64,000 bases of DNA from Moraxella sp. FZFQ2102 (GCF_024137865.1 NZ_CP099960.1:1922001-1986000); one strand, 5' to 3'; counted from the first letter of the stretch, positions 19,778 through 29,970 are shown. A program made the numbers and translations. Notes: generated by a model not told the origin, from the letters alone.

Positions 19778-20148
19778 TGGCGACAAATTTGCAGACATCA
19801 GTCACACAAGCTGCAGCACAAGCAAGTGAACAGATTGCCAATTTGGGCATTCCTGTATCACACGCGCTGATGTTGTGCGCGATTTTATTCGCCATCGGTC
19901 TGGTTGGCGTGATGGCGCGCCGCAATGTGCTGTTTATGCTGATGAGCCTTGAGATCATGATGAACTCGACCGCGTTGGCTTTCGTTATTGGCGGTAATAT
20001 TTGGGGCAGTCCTGATGGGCAGGTGATGTTTATTTTTGTCCTGACTTTGGCAGCTGCTGAAGCTGCTATTGGTTTGGCTATTTTGTTGCAATTTTATCAT
20101 CGATTCCGCAATCTTGATGTGAATCAAGCTAGCAGATTGAAGGGGTAA
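19777..20148 (+). CDS. nuoK: NADH-quinone oxidoreductase subunit K
   Basis: Small antiporter-like membrane subunit (MrpC-like) with three helices. Conserved features are [20 protein letters not shown], with the membrane Glu, and [15 protein letters not shown] with the second Glu. The predicted protein is 123 residues versus 100 in E. coli; the extra part is a soluble N-terminal stretch of about 22 residues ([16 protein letters not shown]). The ATG overlaps the nuoJ TAA by one base and has a GGGGG site, so this start is well supported. Confidence 0.93.
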   Translation: MATNLQTSVTQAAAQASEQIANLGIPVSHALMLCAILFAIGLVGVMARRNVLFMLMSLEIMMNSTALAFVIGGNIWGSPDGQVMFIFVLTLAAAEAAIGLAILLQFYHRFRNLDVNQASRLKG

Positions 20149-20151
20149 ATT

Positions 20152-22023
20152 ATGAGTATGTTAGCATGGACTTTTATTTGCCCACTGATTGGTTTTTTGA
20201 TCTTGGCAAGTTTGCGAGATCGCCTATCTGAGATGATGGCAACCATCATCGGTGTGGGTTCGATGGCATTGTCAGCAATTGCGGCATTGATGGCATCGAT
20301 GGAGTATTTGAATAATTATAATGGTCAAGCAATCAATGTGCCGTTGTGGACATGGCTGAAAGTGGGTGAGTTTGCCCCTGCTTTTGGTTTGCATTTTGAT
20401 GGTTTGACCTTGACCATGACAGGGATTATCACTGGCATTGGTTTTTTGATTCATCTATTCGCTTCATGGTATATGAAGGGTGAAGAAGGTTTTGCACGCT
20501 TTTTTAGCTATCTGAACCTATTTGTGGCAAGTATGCTGCTTTTGGTACAAGCGGATAACTTATTGCTACTTTACCTAGGTTGGGAAGGTGTCGGTATCTG
20601 CTCGTATCTATTGATCGGCTTTTATTATACCGAGCGTGCTAATGGTCGTGCAGCGATCAAGGCATTTACTGTGACGCGTGTCGGTGATGTGTTCCTGGCA
20701 ATTGGTCTGTTCTTATTGTTCCGTGAATTTGGCACTTTGACCATTTCTGAGATCATTACCAAAGCACCTGAAGTATTTACGCTCAATAACCCAACGATGA
20801 TTTTGACCACCATGATGTTGGTTGGTGGCGCTTGGGGTAAGTCAGCGCAGATTCCGCTACACACTTGGCTGGCTGATGCGATGGCAGGTCCGACACCTGT
20901 CTCAGCACTGATCCACGCAGCGACAATGGTTACAGCTGGCGTGTATCTGATCGCGCGTATGCATCCGCTATTTATCCTGACGCCTGAAGTACTGCTGTAC
21001 TGGGTTGGTGGTGTTGGCGCAATCTCAATGTTGGTGGCGGGTTTTTGTGCCTTGGCGCAGACCGATATCAAGCGTATCTTGGCATACTCCACCATGAGTC
21101 AGCTTGGTTATATGTTCATCGCACTGGGCGTGGGCGCATGGCAAGTGGCGATTTTCCACTTGATGACGCACGCATTCTTTAAGGCATTGCTATTTTTGTC
21201 ATCGGGTGCGGTGATCTTGTCAGTACATCATGAGCAAAACATCTTTAAAATGGGTGGTCTGTATAAGAAAATCCCATTAGTGTTCGCTTGCTTTGTTGTC
21301 GGTGGTGGTGCGCTGGTTGCGCTGCCTTGGATTACCGTGGGCTTTTATTCTAAAGAAGCGATTCTTTGGGAAGCGTACGCTGGCGGTTACCAAACGCTGT
21401 TTTGGGCGGGTGTCTTTGGTGCATTCTTAACATCAATCTATACTTTCCGTATGATTTGGATCACTTTCTTTGGTGAAGAAAAAACCCACGCACACAAGCT
21501 ATCGGGCATCTCATACTGGCTGCCATTGGTGGTGTTGCTTGTGCTATCGACTGGTATCGGTGCAATGATCGTACCGCCATTGGCTGATGTCTTGCCATTG
21601 GGTCCAGGTGCGGCACTTGAAGCTGCAGGTGAAGCACACGCCAAGCACACGGCTGAACTGATTGCTACTGGCTTTATGGCGGCAGGCTTGATTTTGGCGG
21701 TGCTATTGTATGCAGTGAATAAAGGTCGCTTGGTTGATGGCTTTAAAAAGACTGCCATCGGTGGCGCGCTGTATCACTGGTGCTATCACGGTTTGGGCTT
21801 TGATGCTTTGTATGACATTGTATTTGTCAAGCCGTTCTTGGCAATCACCAAAGGGCTAAAAGCCGATCCTGTCGATAAGCTGATCGGTATTTTCCCGGCA
21901 TTGGCATCTGTGGGCAACAAAATCACTGCAAAAACCCAAACAGGGCTATTGCGCACCCACATGGCAGGCTTTGGTTTTGGCTTAGTAATTATTCTAATCT
22001 TGGCAATGATGATGGTGGTGTAA
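20152..22023 (+). CDS. nuoL: NADH-quinone oxidoreductase subunit L
   Basis: Largest antiporter-like proton-pumping subunit at the far end of the membrane arm (623 residues, E. coli 613). The core motif YLGWEGVGICSYLLIGFYY appears near residue 142, with HTWLADAMAGPTPVSALIHAATMVTAGVYL near 238 containing the conserved His/Lys channel residues. The long lateral C-terminal helix region follows after about residue 520. Starts three bases after the nuoK stop. Confidence 0.95.
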   Translation: MSMLAWTFICPLIGFLILASLRDRLSEMMATIIGVGSMALSAIAALMASMEYLNNYNGQAINVPLWTWLKVGEFAPAFGLHFDGLTLTMTGIITGIGFLIHLFASWYMKGEEGFARFFSYLNLFVASMLLLVQADNLLLLYLGWEGVGICSYLLIGFYYTERANGRAAIKAFTVTRVGDVFLAIGLFLLFREFGTLTISEIITKAPEVFTLNNPTMILTTMMLVGGAWGKSAQIPLHTWLADAMAGPTPVSALIHAATMVTAGVYLIARMHPLFILTPEVLLYWVGGVGAISMLVAGFCALAQTDIKRILAYSTMSQLGYMFIALGVGAWQVAIFHLMTHAFFKALLFLSSGAVILSVHHEQNIFKMGGLYKKIPLVFACFVVGGGALVALPWITVGFYSKEAILWEAYAGGYQTLFWAGVFGAFLTSIYTFRMIWITFFGEEKTHAHKLSGISYWLPLVVLLVLSTGIGAMIVPPLADVLPLGPGAALEAAGEAHAKHTAELIATGFMAAGLILAVLLYAVNKGRLVDGFKKTAIGGALYHWCYHGLGFDALYDIVFVKPFLAITKGLKADPVDKLIGIFPALASVGNKITAKTQTGLLRTHMAGFGFGLVIILILAMMMVV

Positions 22024-22024
22024 G

Positions 22025-23725
22025 ATGGCATTAGAACAAAATTGGATACTGCCAGCATTGATTGCAATTCCATTTATTGCAGGTGTGCTGTGCTGGCTTA
22101 TTGAAAAAGTAAGCGATCGCTTGCCACGATGGATTGCCTTGATTGCAATGATTGTGACATTTGGTCTATCGCTTGTGTTGTGGCAGCAGGGGAATTTTAA
22201 TACCTTGCTTGCAACAGATGGTATGGCGGATAAGGCAAATTTACCTTGGGCAGCGCAGTTTGTGCTACCTTGGATTCCAAGCTTAGGCATCAAATTCCAC
22301 CTAGCGATGGATGGTCTGTCGCTATTGATGGTGGCTTTGACAGCATTTCTTGGCATCATGGCGGTGGGCTGTTCTTGGGGTGAAATCCAAAAACGCGTCG
22401 GCTTTTTTATGCTGAATCTGCTGTGGAGCTTAGGCGGCGTTATTGGTGTATTTTTGGCAATTGACTTATTCTTATTCTTCTTCTTTTGGGAGATGATGCT
22501 GTTGCCGATTTATTTCTTGATTGCGCTGTGGGGTCATAATGCCACAGGCGGTCGCACCAAAGAATATGCCGCAACCAAATTCTTCATCTACACCCAAGCA
22601 TCAGGTCTTGTGATGTTGATCGGTATTTTGCTGCTTGTCATCATTCACTTTAGCCAAACTGGCGTGCTAAGCTTTGATTATCATGACCTACTGGGTCTGA
22701 ATCTGGGCGCGTGGGAATACATCATCATGCTGTGCTTCTTCATTGGTTTTGCGGTGAAATTGCCAGTATTCCCACTGCACAGCTGGCTGCCTGACGCGCA
22801 CGCACAAGCGCCGACAGCAGGTTCGGTGGACTTGGCAGGTATCTTGATCAAGACAGCGGCATTTGGTCTGTTGCGCTTTGTCTTGCCATTATTCCCAACA
22901 GCATCGGCTGAATTCGCTCCGGTTGCCATCGTGCTTGGTATGATCGGTGTGGTGTATGGCGCACTACTTGCTTTTGCCCAAACCGACATCAAGCGTCTGC
23001 TTGCTTATACGAGCGTGTCACACATGGGCTTTGTGGTATTGGCGGTGTTCGCTGGTACTTTGGTATCGCTACAAGGTTTGATGGTGCAGATGATTGCGCA
23101 CGGTCTGTCGAGTGCGGCGCTATTTATCATGGCAGGTCAGTTGTACGAACGCTTACATACGCGTGATTTGACCAAGATGGGTGGTATGTGGGGTCAGTTC
23201 CGCTACTTTGCACCGCTGCTGATGTTCTTTAGTGCGGCACTGCTGGGTATTCCAGGGACAGGTAACTTCATCGGTGAGATCCTGATTCTGCTTGGTGCGT
23301 TTGAACTACATCCGATCGCAACTGTCATCGCTACAGCAAGCCTTGTCTTGGCAGGCCTGTATGCGCTGATCATGATTTATCAAGCACTATTTGGTGACAA
23401 CACCACTGTGGCATTGGTCAAGCAAAATGGTGGTAAGCTAAAAGATCTTGGCAAGCGCGAATTGGTCTTGTTATTGACCTTGGGCGCGGGTCTGGTATGG
23501 CTGGGTCTATACCCACAGCCTGTGATGGATAAATCACAAGGCTCAATGCAGTGGATCGCCCAAGCGTATGCCAATCAAGTACAAGCCACCGAGCCTGCGC
23601 ATGGTGTGCGTCTGATTGATGGGTCGATGGCGGAATATATGCACGACAATCACGATCGCTTGTATGAGCGCGGTGAAAATCAATCTTTTAGCCCAGTGGG
23701 CGATAACCACAATCATGGGGAGTGA
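22025..23725 (+). CDS. nuoM: NADH-quinone oxidoreductase subunit M
   Basis: Antiporter-like proton-pumping subunit (566 residues; E. coli 509). Characteristic blocks are FFFFWEMMLLPIYFLIALWG with the membrane Glu, and LHSWLPDAHAQAPTAGSVDLAGILIKTAAFGLLR. The extra length is mainly a hydrophilic C-terminus rich in His, Asp and Asn (ending DNHNHGE). The ATG comes one base after the nuoL TAA. nuoN follows directly. Confidence 0.94.
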   Translation: MALEQNWILPALIAIPFIAGVLCWLIEKVSDRLPRWIALIAMIVTFGLSLVLWQQGNFNTLLATDGMADKANLPWAAQFVLPWIPSLGIKFHLAMDGLSLLMVALTAFLGIMAVGCSWGEIQKRVGFFMLNLLWSLGGVIGVFLAIDLFLFFFFWEMMLLPIYFLIALWGHNATGGRTKEYAATKFFIYTQASGLVMLIGILLLVIIHFSQTGVLSFDYHDLLGLNLGAWEYIIMLCFFIGFAVKLPVFPLHSWLPDAHAQAPTAGSVDLAGILIKTAAFGLLRFVLPLFPTASAEFAPVAIVLGMIGVVYGALLAFAQTDIKRLLAYTSVSHMGFVVLAVFAGTLVSLQGLMVQMIAHGLSSAALFIMAGQLYERLHTRDLTKMGGMWGQFRYFAPLLMFFSAALLGIPGTGNFIGEILILLGAFELHPIATVIATASLVLAGLYALIMIYQALFGDNTTVALVKQNGGKLKDLGKRELVLLLTLGAGLVWLGLYPQPVMDKSQGSMQWIAQAYANQVQATEPAHGVRLIDGSMAEYMHDNHDRLYERGENQSFSPVGDNHNHGE

Positions 23726-23727
23726 TT

Positions 23728-25206
23728 ATGAATAGTATGGTTTTTGCATCTGTTTCGTCACTGCTGCCAGTGATTGTGGTGGCATTGACAGCGCTCGTGG
23801 TGATGATTGCCATCGCCATCAAGCGTTCGCATTTTTGGGTGGCGACCTTAAGCGTCGTCGGCTTGAACATTGCCTTGTTGGCATTGATCGCACAAGCATC
23901 AGGGTTGATCATCTCAGGTGAAGCGTTTGGCAATCTGTACCTATTTGACGGATTTGCCAAGTTCAATATGGGTGTGATCGTCATCGCAGCATTGGCGTGC
24001 TGTACACTGTCTTATGGTTATTTTGAGACATTGAAAGACAATAAAGACGAGCTGTATCTATTGATGCTGATCTCAACGATGGGCGCGATGCTGATGACAG
24101 GCGCGCAGCATTTGGCATCATTCTTTATGAGCCTTGAGCTATTGTCTGTGCCGATGTATGGTATGCTTGCTTATACTTTCTTGCGCGCGCGTTCGCTAGA
24201 AGCGGGTCTAAAATACCTAGTGATGTCGGCAGCAGCATCAGCAACCCTATTGATGGGCATGGCGCTGATCTATGCTGATGCAGGTACTTTGTACTTTGGT
24301 GAATTGGCAAAACTGCTGTTCTCAGGCCAAGTCTCAAGCCTATTCGTCGCAGGTTCTGTGATGATGATGGCAGCGATCGCCTTCAAGCTATCAGCAGCAC
24401 CATTCCACGCGTGGGTATCTGATGTCTATGAAGGCGCACCTGCGCCAGTAGCGGCATTCTTAGCAAGTGTGAGCAAGGTGGCGATGATGGCATTGGCACT
24501 GCGCTTTATGATCGGTAGTATGGTACCTGTGATGCCTGCCTTTGATAATGTGCTGATTTTGATCATTGCCTTGTCAATTCTATTGGGTAACTTACTTGCC
24601 ATTCGCCAACAGAACCTGAAGCGTATGCTTGCTTATTCATCGATTGCGCACATTGGCTATGCTCTGATCGCGCTGTTGTCAGTCGGCTCAGGCAGCACAA
24701 GCGTCATCAGTATGTATATGGCGGTGTATGCGCTGACTTCGATCGGTGCATTCGGTGTGATTGCTTTGATGTCAAGCCCGTACCGTGAGCGCGGTCATAC
24801 ATCGATCAGTGGCGAAGCGGATGAGCTGCGTTTTTATCAAGGTCTGTTCTGGCGTCGTCCTGTACTGTCAGGTGTCTTGACAGTGATGTTATTGTCATTG
24901 GCAGGTATTCCGCTGACGGCAGGTTTTGTCACTAAGTTCACCATTTTCTTTACCGCGGTTCAAGGCGTGCGCTTTTGGGCAGCAGGTATGGTGATCCTAG
25001 GCAGCGCCATCGGTTTGTACTACTATTTGCGCGTTTTGGTAACCTTGTACCAAAAACCAAAAGTACAGCTAGAATACGATGCGCATGAGCATTGGGGCAT
25101 CAAGGCTGGTGGTATCATGGTGATGATTGTCACCGTTCTGGTGGTGGTCTTTGGTATCTTGCCAGAAGGTCTAATGCAGATGGTGTCATTTGCAAGCATT
25201 GGCTAA
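23728..25206 (+). CDS. nuoN: NADH-quinone oxidoreductase subunit N
   Basis: Third antiporter-like proton-pumping subunit and last gene of the operon (492 residues; E. coli 485). Recognisable blocks are FFMSLELLSVPMYGMLAY, with the membrane Glu, and KLSAAPFHAWVSDVYEGAPAPVAAFLASVSKVAMMA. The ATG at 23728 is placed well behind GGGGAG; a GTG at 23722 would overlap nuoM but sits on top of that site. Followed by a strong terminator. Confidence 0.94.
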   Translation: MNSMVFASVSSLLPVIVVALTALVVMIAIAIKRSHFWVATLSVVGLNIALLALIAQASGLIISGEAFGNLYLFDGFAKFNMGVIVIAALACCTLSYGYFETLKDNKDELYLLMLISTMGAMLMTGAQHLASFFMSLELLSVPMYGMLAYTFLRARSLEAGLKYLVMSAAASATLLMGMALIYADAGTLYFGELAKLLFSGQVSSLFVAGSVMMMAAIAFKLSAAPFHAWVSDVYEGAPAPVAAFLASVSKVAMMALALRFMIGSMVPVMPAFDNVLILIIALSILLGNLLAIRQQNLKRMLAYSSIAHIGYALIALLSVGSGSTSVISMYMAVYALTSIGAFGVIALMSSPYRERGHTSISGEADELRFYQGLFWRRPVLSGVLTVMLLSLAGIPLTAGFVTKFTIFFTAVQGVRFWAAGMVILGSAIGLYYYLRVLVTLYQKPKVQLEYDAHEHWGIKAGGIMVMIVTVLVVVFGILPEGLMQMVSFASIG

Positions 25207-25222
25207 ATCGCGCCCATGACCG

Positions 25223-25257
25223 AACAAGCACCACAAAATGGTGCTTGTTTTGTTTTG
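25223..25257 (+). terminator. nuo operon terminator
   Basis: Perfect 11-bp stem AACAAGCACCA / TGGTGCTTGTT (25223-25233 and 25239-25249) with loop CAAAA, followed by TTTTGTTTT. It lies 17 bases after the nuoN stop. Confidence 0.9.
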
Positions 25258-25305
25258 TGAGCTTTGGTATAGTTAGCAGGATAAAATATAAGGAAAAATT
25301 TAACA

Positions 25306-26109
25306 ATGAGTGATGACAAAGCCGTCGTCTTAACCGTATTATCAAAAACCGTCTGGTCGGATTCTTTATTCAGTTTTACCACCACAAGACCAGATGGTTT
25401 TCGTTTTGAAGCAGGGCAGTTCGTCCGCCTTGGAGTCAATCCAAGTAAGCTTGCCGCCAATCAAGGCAAAGATGCGCCCGATGAGACCATTTTTCGTGCG
25501 TATTCGGTGGTGTCATCGCCTTATGATGAAGCGCTGGAATTTTTCTCAGTGGTTGTGCCTGATGGCGCGTTTACATCGCAGCTTAAAGATTTGCAAGTGG
25601 GCGATACGCTGTATTTGAACACCACGCCATTTGGCTTTTTGACTTTATCGCGCTATCAAGAGCCAAAGCCAAATACGCTGTGGCTACTTGCAACAGGAAC
25701 AGGGCTTGCGCCATTTTTATCAATGCTGCAAGATCTCTACACTTGGCAGCAGTATGATAATATTGTGCTTGCTTATAGCGCGCGTACGGTGAGTGAATTG
25801 GCGTATCAAGATAAAATCCACCAGATTGCTGATGATTTTACAAGTTTAGTGGATAATCCTGCCAAGTTCATCTATGTGCCAATCGTCACGCGTGAAGCGG
25901 TGGCGGGCTGTCTAAATCAGCGACTGCCGATACTCATTGCCAATGGCGAGCTTGAAAAAACTGCAGGCATCACATTTGATCAAGACTGCCATGCCATGCT
26001 GTGCGGCAATCCGCAGATGGTTGATGATACCAAAGAAGCACTCAAGGCAAAGGGCTTAACCATGAACCGCCGCGGCGTCGGTAATATCGCTGTAGAAAAT
26101 TATTGGTGA
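25306..26109 (+). CDS. fpr: Ferredoxin--NADP(+) reductase
   Basis: FAD enzyme passing electrons between NADPH and ferredoxin/flavodoxin, often protective in oxidative stress. The FAD-binding RAYSVVSSP motif is near residue 65, the NADP pyrophosphate loop ATGTGLAPFLSML near 129, and CGNPQMVDDTKEAL with the C-terminal VENYW close the protein. The 267 residues fit the bacterial Fpr type (E. coli 248). The start ATG follows AAGGAAAAATTTAACA. pncA begins three bases after its stop, so the two genes form an operon, which is plausible for NAD(P) metabolism. Confidence 0.9.
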   Translation: MSDDKAVVLTVLSKTVWSDSLFSFTTTRPDGFRFEAGQFVRLGVNPSKLAANQGKDAPDETIFRAYSVVSSPYDEALEFFSVVVPDGAFTSQLKDLQVGDTLYLNTTPFGFLTLSRYQEPKPNTLWLLATGTGLAPFLSMLQDLYTWQQYDNIVLAYSARTVSELAYQDKIHQIADDFTSLVDNPAKFIYVPIVTREAVAGCLNQRLPILIANGELEKTAGITFDQDCHAMLCGNPQMVDDTKEALKAKGLTMNRRGVGNIAVENYW

Positions 26110-26112
26110 CTT

Positions 26113-26769
26113 ATGACAACTCAATTTCCATCTTTAGCAAATATCGATCAAGCCAAAACCGCGCTGATCGTCGTCGATGTCCAAAATGGCTTTATCACAG
26201 GCAATCTGGCTGTGCCAAATGCAGCGCGTATCGTGCCGATTATCAATGAAATCGCCAAGCAGTTCGACCATGTGATTTTGACGCAGGATTATCATCCGAG
26301 CAATCACATTTCATTTGCCAAGCATCACGAAGGCAAAAAGCCATTTGATACCATTGTGCTGTCGTATGGCGAGCAGGTGCTGTGGCCGAATCACTGCGAG
26401 CAAGGTACACAAGATGCCGAATTTCATGCCGATTTATCAATTCCGCACGCCGAGCTGATTTTGCGTAAGGGTTATAATGCGCAGGTGGATAGCTATTCGG
26501 CGTTCATGGAAGCAGATGGCACGATGACAGGCTTGGATGGCTATCTGAAGCAGCGCGGCATTGATACTTTGTATTTTGTTGGTATCGCGACCGATTATTG
26601 CGTGACTTGGTCCACGATCGATGCGGTGAACCTAGGCTATCAATGCACGGTGCTGATGGATGCGACCGCTGCCATTGATCAAGATGGCTCACTGCAAGAC
26701 GCCATTGATGATATGCAGGCACTTGGGGTGAATTTGGATTTTGAGAAATTTACAGTCTGCCAACTTTGA
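26113..26769 (+). CDS. pncA: Nicotinamidase
   Basis: Hydrolyses nicotinamide to nicotinate in the NAD salvage pathway; cytoplasmic isochorismatase-fold enzyme. The catalytic triad is visible: D22 in VVDVQNGF, K119 in LRKGYN and C163 in ATDYCVTWS. The metal ligands are supplied by the QDYHPSNHISF block (Asp, two His). The 218 residues match the family. Starts three bases after fpr. Confidence 0.93.
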   Translation: MTTQFPSLANIDQAKTALIVVDVQNGFITGNLAVPNAARIVPIINEIAKQFDHVILTQDYHPSNHISFAKHHEGKKPFDTIVLSYGEQVLWPNHCEQGTQDAEFHADLSIPHAELILRKGYNAQVDSYSAFMEADGTMTGLDGYLKQRGIDTLYFVGIATDYCVTWSTIDAVNLGYQCTVLMDATAAIDQDGSLQDAIDDMQALGVNLDFEKFTVCQL

Positions 26770-26870
26770 AATAATGCTGTGTTGAACTCGTGCGTGTACT
26801 GCTTGTGCAACTTCGCCTGTTTTCCTTGCCTTATTTCAAATTTGTTTGACTATTATCTTTAAAATAAATT

Positions 26871-26899
26871 AAAAGCATGGCGGTTGTCATGCTTTTTTT
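26871..26899. terminator. Bidirectional terminator after pncA
   Basis: 9-bp stem AAAAGCATG / CATGCTTTT (26871-26879 and 26888-26896) with an 8-base loop and T-run. The stop codon of the convergent MFS gene (26887-26889) lies inside it. Confidence 0.8.
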
Positions 26900-28035
26900 C
26901 TGTATAAAAACACCCCAACCGCACCTATCAAAATCAATGCACCCACATAGCCAATCATTGGTAAGCCAAATCCTGCAATCACAAGACCGCCAACCATCGC
27001 ACCGCCACCAATACCGACATTGAAAATTCCCGAAAAAATCGACATGGCGACATCAGTGGCTTTTGGTGCAAGTTTTAGCACGCGAATCTGTAATGACAGT
27101 GCCAAAGCGGTCAGCGATACGCCCCAAATAAACACCAAAACTGTCCAAATACCCTGTATGTCAGCCATCGGCATCAAGCCAACAAGTCCAATAAGCATAC
27201 CGCCAAATGCTATGGTAATAAATCGATCACCCAGTTTTTCGTAATATCGACCGAACAAAATGCTTGCTACAATCCCAGCTGCGCCAAACAGCAGCAAAGT
27301 CATCGTCGCAAAATCTGCACCAAAATCTGTGATATCAAGCACAAATGGCTCAATATAGCTATATGCAGTAAAATGCGCTGTAACAGTCAGCACAATCATG
27401 GCATAGACGGATAACAAGGGCTTGTTGTTGATGACGCTTGGTAGGCTAGATAGATTCCCTGAATTTTTGGCAGGTAAGCGCGGTAGTAGATAGGCGAGCA
27501 GTAGCATGATAAACATGGCAATCACACCAATCATCCCAAAACTGGTTCGCCAATCCAGTGCCTGACCTAGTACACGACCCAGTGGCAAGCCTAGCACGGT
27601 TGCCAATGCACTGCCTGTGGATAGTAGTCCCAATGCTTGAGTTTCTTTACCAATGGGTGCTAGACGCACGACAAGGCTTGCAGTGATTGACCAAAATACT
27701 GCATGGGTAATCGCCACGATCGCACGGCTCACAAGCAGCATGGTAAAGCTGGTAGCAAGGTATGAGACGATATGACCGATGGCAAATAAGCCAAAAAGAA
27801 TCAACAGTAGCTTTTTGCGTTCGATGGTAGCGGTCGCAAGCATCATTGGCAAAGATAGCACAGCAACAATCCATGCATACACAGTCATCATGATACCTGT
27901 TTGGCTGGCAGTCATACCAAAGCTGGTACCGATGTCTGTCAGTAGGGCGATGGGGATAAACTCAGTGGTATTAAAAATAAATGCGGATAACGCAAGAATA
28001 ATGACAGGTAGAAAGCTTTGGTTGGTGTTGGTCAT
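26887..28035 (-). CDS. MFS transporter, SotB/AraJ-like exporter family
   Basis: Twelve-helix inner-membrane transporter of the major facilitator superfamily (382 residues). The N-terminal NTTEFIPIALLTDIGTSFGMTASQTGIMMTVYAWIVA is typical of the DHA1 sugar-efflux/AraJ/SotB group, and PLGRVLGQALDWRTSFGMIG is the equivalent of the motif-C/loop region. Such proteins export sugars or small toxic compounds; the substrate cannot be told from sequence. Single gene behind the rimO terminator, with its own presumed promoter. Confidence 0.8.
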   Translation of the reverse strand: MTNTNQSFLPVIILALSAFIFNTTEFIPIALLTDIGTSFGMTASQTGIMMTVYAWIVAVLSLPMMLATATIERKKLLLILFGLFAIGHIVSYLATSFTMLLVSRAIVAITHAVFWSITASLVVRLAPIGKETQALGLLSTGSALATVLGLPLGRVLGQALDWRTSFGMIGVIAMFIMLLLAYLLPRLPAKNSGNLSSLPSVINNKPLLSVYAMIVLTVTAHFTAYSYIEPFVLDITDFGADFATMTLLLFGAAGIVASILFGRYYEKLGDRFITIAFGGMLIGLVGLMPMADIQGIWTVLVFIWGVSLTALALSLQIRVLKLAPKATDVAMSIFSGIFNVGIGGGAMVGGLVIAGFGLPMIGYVGALILIGAVGVFLYRKKA

Positions 28036-28070
28036 GGTTAGTTATTATTTAGTTATCATTATATGAGATA

Positions 28071-28095
28071 AAAAAAGCCATTCAGCGAATGGCTT
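28071..28095 (-). terminator. rimO terminator
   Basis: On the minus strand a 9-bp stem AAGCCATTC / GAATGGCTT (28075-28083 and 28087-28095) with a 3-base loop is followed by a T-run. It separates rimO from the downstream MFS gene. Confidence 0.85.
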
Positions 28096-28136
28096 GTGGT
28101 AGATTTTGGGTGGTTATAAAGTTATTTAAAAGCGAA

Positions 28137-29639
28137 TCAAGAACCAAAGCTTGCAAACAAATCATAGTCGCTGGCTTCATCAATCGTCACCGTCAGCATA
28201 TCGCCAGCTTTGACTGTCGTATCGATATTGTCCACATACACATGACCGTCAATCTCAGGCGCATCAGCATAACTACGACAGATGGCGATATTTTCTTCGG
28301 TATCAATCTCATCGACGAGCACGACTAGGCGTTTGCCCACTTTTTCGGCAAGCTTTTCACTGCTGATTTGTTGTTGAAGTGCCATCAGTTGTTCATAGCG
28401 TTCTTGTTTGATGTGCTCAGGTACAGGGTTTGGCAAGTCATTCGCCACCGCGCCTTCGACTTCTGAATAAGTAAAGCAGCCGACACGATCAAGGCGCGCT
28501 TGTTTTAGCCAGTCAAGTAGGTATTCAAAATCTTCTTGAGTTTCGCCAGGGAAGCCCACCACAAAAGTTGAGCGAATGACGATATCAGGGCAAATCGCAC
28601 GCCATGCACGGATACGCTCAAGGGTGTCTTCGCTCATTGCAGGGCGTTTCATGGCTTTTAGCACACTTGGGCTGGCGTGTTGGAATGGAATGTCAAGGTA
28701 GGGTAACAGTCCGCCTGTACCGCCTGATTTTGCCATGCTATCCGCCATGAGTTGTACGACTTGATCGACATGGGGATAAGGATAAACATAGTGCAGACGC
28801 ACCCAGATGCCTAGCTTTGCCATTTGTTCGCACAGATCAAAAAACTTCGTCTTAATCGGCTGACCATCCCAAAATACCGTCTTGTATTTGGTATCGACAC
28901 CGTAGGCAGAGGTGTCTTGGGAGATGATGAGTAGCTCTTTGACACCGCTATTTTTGAGTGCGACGGCTTCTTTTATTACGCCATCGATGGTACGACTGAC
29001 CAAATCACCACGCAATGATGGGATGATACAAAACGTACAGCGATGATTACAGCCTTCTGAGATTTTTAGATAAGCATAATGCTTGGGTGTCAGCTTGATG
29101 CCTGCATCGTTGATGAGATCGATTTTTGGATCATAAGTCTTTGATTTGGCAGGTTTTGGTACATGATGAGTGACGGCTGATACCACCTCATCATAGGCGT
29201 GTGCACCAGTGACCGCCAGCACCGATGGGTGCATGGTGCGGATTTTGTCGGCATCTTTGCCCAAACAGCCAGTGACGATGACTTTACCGTTTTTGTTGAT
29301 GGCTTCACCGATGGCATCGAGCGACTCTTGGACGGCCGACTCAATAAAACCACAGGTGTTGACCACGACCAAATCCGCACCGTCATAATCTTTGGCGACT
29401 TGGTAGCCTTCACGAGTCAGCTCGGTGATGATGCGTTCGCTATCCACGAGTGCCTTTGGGCAGCCCAAGGACACAAAGCCAACTTTGGGTGCACTGCCTG
29501 AGGCTTGTGCAATGGCGGCAGCGGATTCATCAATGCTGCGGTTTTGGTTATGATTGGCTTTATGGTGATAGGCAGGCGTGTTGGGATTTGGCGTTTGGGC
29601 TGGGTTTTTTGGATCAAATACGGTTGGCGTGCTGGTCAT
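28137..29639 (-). CDS. rimO: Ribosomal protein S12 methylthiotransferase
   Basis: Radical-SAM enzyme that methylthiolates Asp-88 (E. coli numbering) of ribosomal protein S12. The N-terminal UPF0004 domain begins at [20 protein letters not shown] (about residue 51), the radical-SAM triad is CNHRCTFC, and a C-terminal TRAM domain ends near YDLFASFGS. The 500 residues exceed E. coli RimO (441) through an N-terminal Asn/Pro/His-rich extension of about 50 residues. [12 protein letters not shown] distinguishes RimO from MiaB. Confidence 0.93.
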   Translation of the reverse strand: MTSTPTVFDPKNPAQTPNPNTPAYHHKANHNQNRSIDESAAAIAQASGSAPKVGFVSLGCPKALVDSERIITELTREGYQVAKDYDGADLVVVNTCGFIESAVQESLDAIGEAINKNGKVIVTGCLGKDADKIRTMHPSVLAVTGAHAYDEVVSAVTHHVPKPAKSKTYDPKIDLINDAGIKLTPKHYAYLKISEGCNHRCTFCIIPSLRGDLVSRTIDGVIKEAVALKNSGVKELLIISQDTSAYGVDTKYKTVFWDGQPIKTKFFDLCEQMAKLGIWVRLHYVYPYPHVDQVVQLMADSMAKSGGTGGLLPYLDIPFQHASPSVLKAMKRPAMSEDTLERIRAWRAICPDIVIRSTFVVGFPGETQEDFEYLLDWLKQARLDRVGCFTYSEVEGAVANDLPNPVPEHIKQERYEQLMALQQQISSEKLAEKVGKRLVVLVDEIDTEENIAICRSYADAPEIDGHVYVDNIDTTVKAGDMLTVTIDEASDYDLFASFGS

Positions 29640-29933
29640 AGTTGGCTCTTGGCTGACTGATTTTGAATAAAATTGCTTATTTTAGCATAAAATGCATAGG
29701 AATTGTATGGGGTGGTATGGTGTGGTGTGATTGATTGGGTCGGTAATGGATAAGTAATAGCAAAAAATCATCTTATACTGTCAAAAGTGTTATTAGGTAA
29801 CTTCTTATTTTTGGTTAAAGCATCAAACTAAAATCAACTAAGTCACGGAATTTAAGACACTAAGCGGTTTCTGCTACTAACTACCAAGAATCGGGGTGAG
29901 TACCACCATGCTGTAAATACAATATCTAGAATC
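29640..29933. other. Intergenic region without a gene
   Basis: About 290 bases upstream of rimO. AT-rich with a GT-rich run near 29709-29731 (several GGTATGG/GGTGTGG words). I see no open frame with a ribosome site, no tRNA and no clear promoter. The rimO promoter must lie here on the minus strand, but no good hexamer pair stands out. Confidence 0.5.
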
Positions 29934-29970
29934 AAAAAAATCAGCATAGCGATCGCCATGCTGATTTTTT
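29934..29970 (-). terminator. Terminator of the DASS transporter gene
   Basis: AAAAAATCAGCAT pairs with ATGCTGATTTTTT across a loop that itself contains the palindrome GCGATCGC. The T-run lies on both strands. It ends just before the transporter stop codon at 29978. Confidence 0.85.

Noticed and set aside
20625..21095. 156-codon minus-strand frame inside nuoL
   Set aside because: Shadow frame opposite the most conserved part of nuoL.
29949..29956. GCGATCGC palindrome as a cyanobacterial-type HIP1 repeat
   Set aside because: A single isolated octamer inside a terminator loop plus a few scattered relatives is no evidence for an iterated element.
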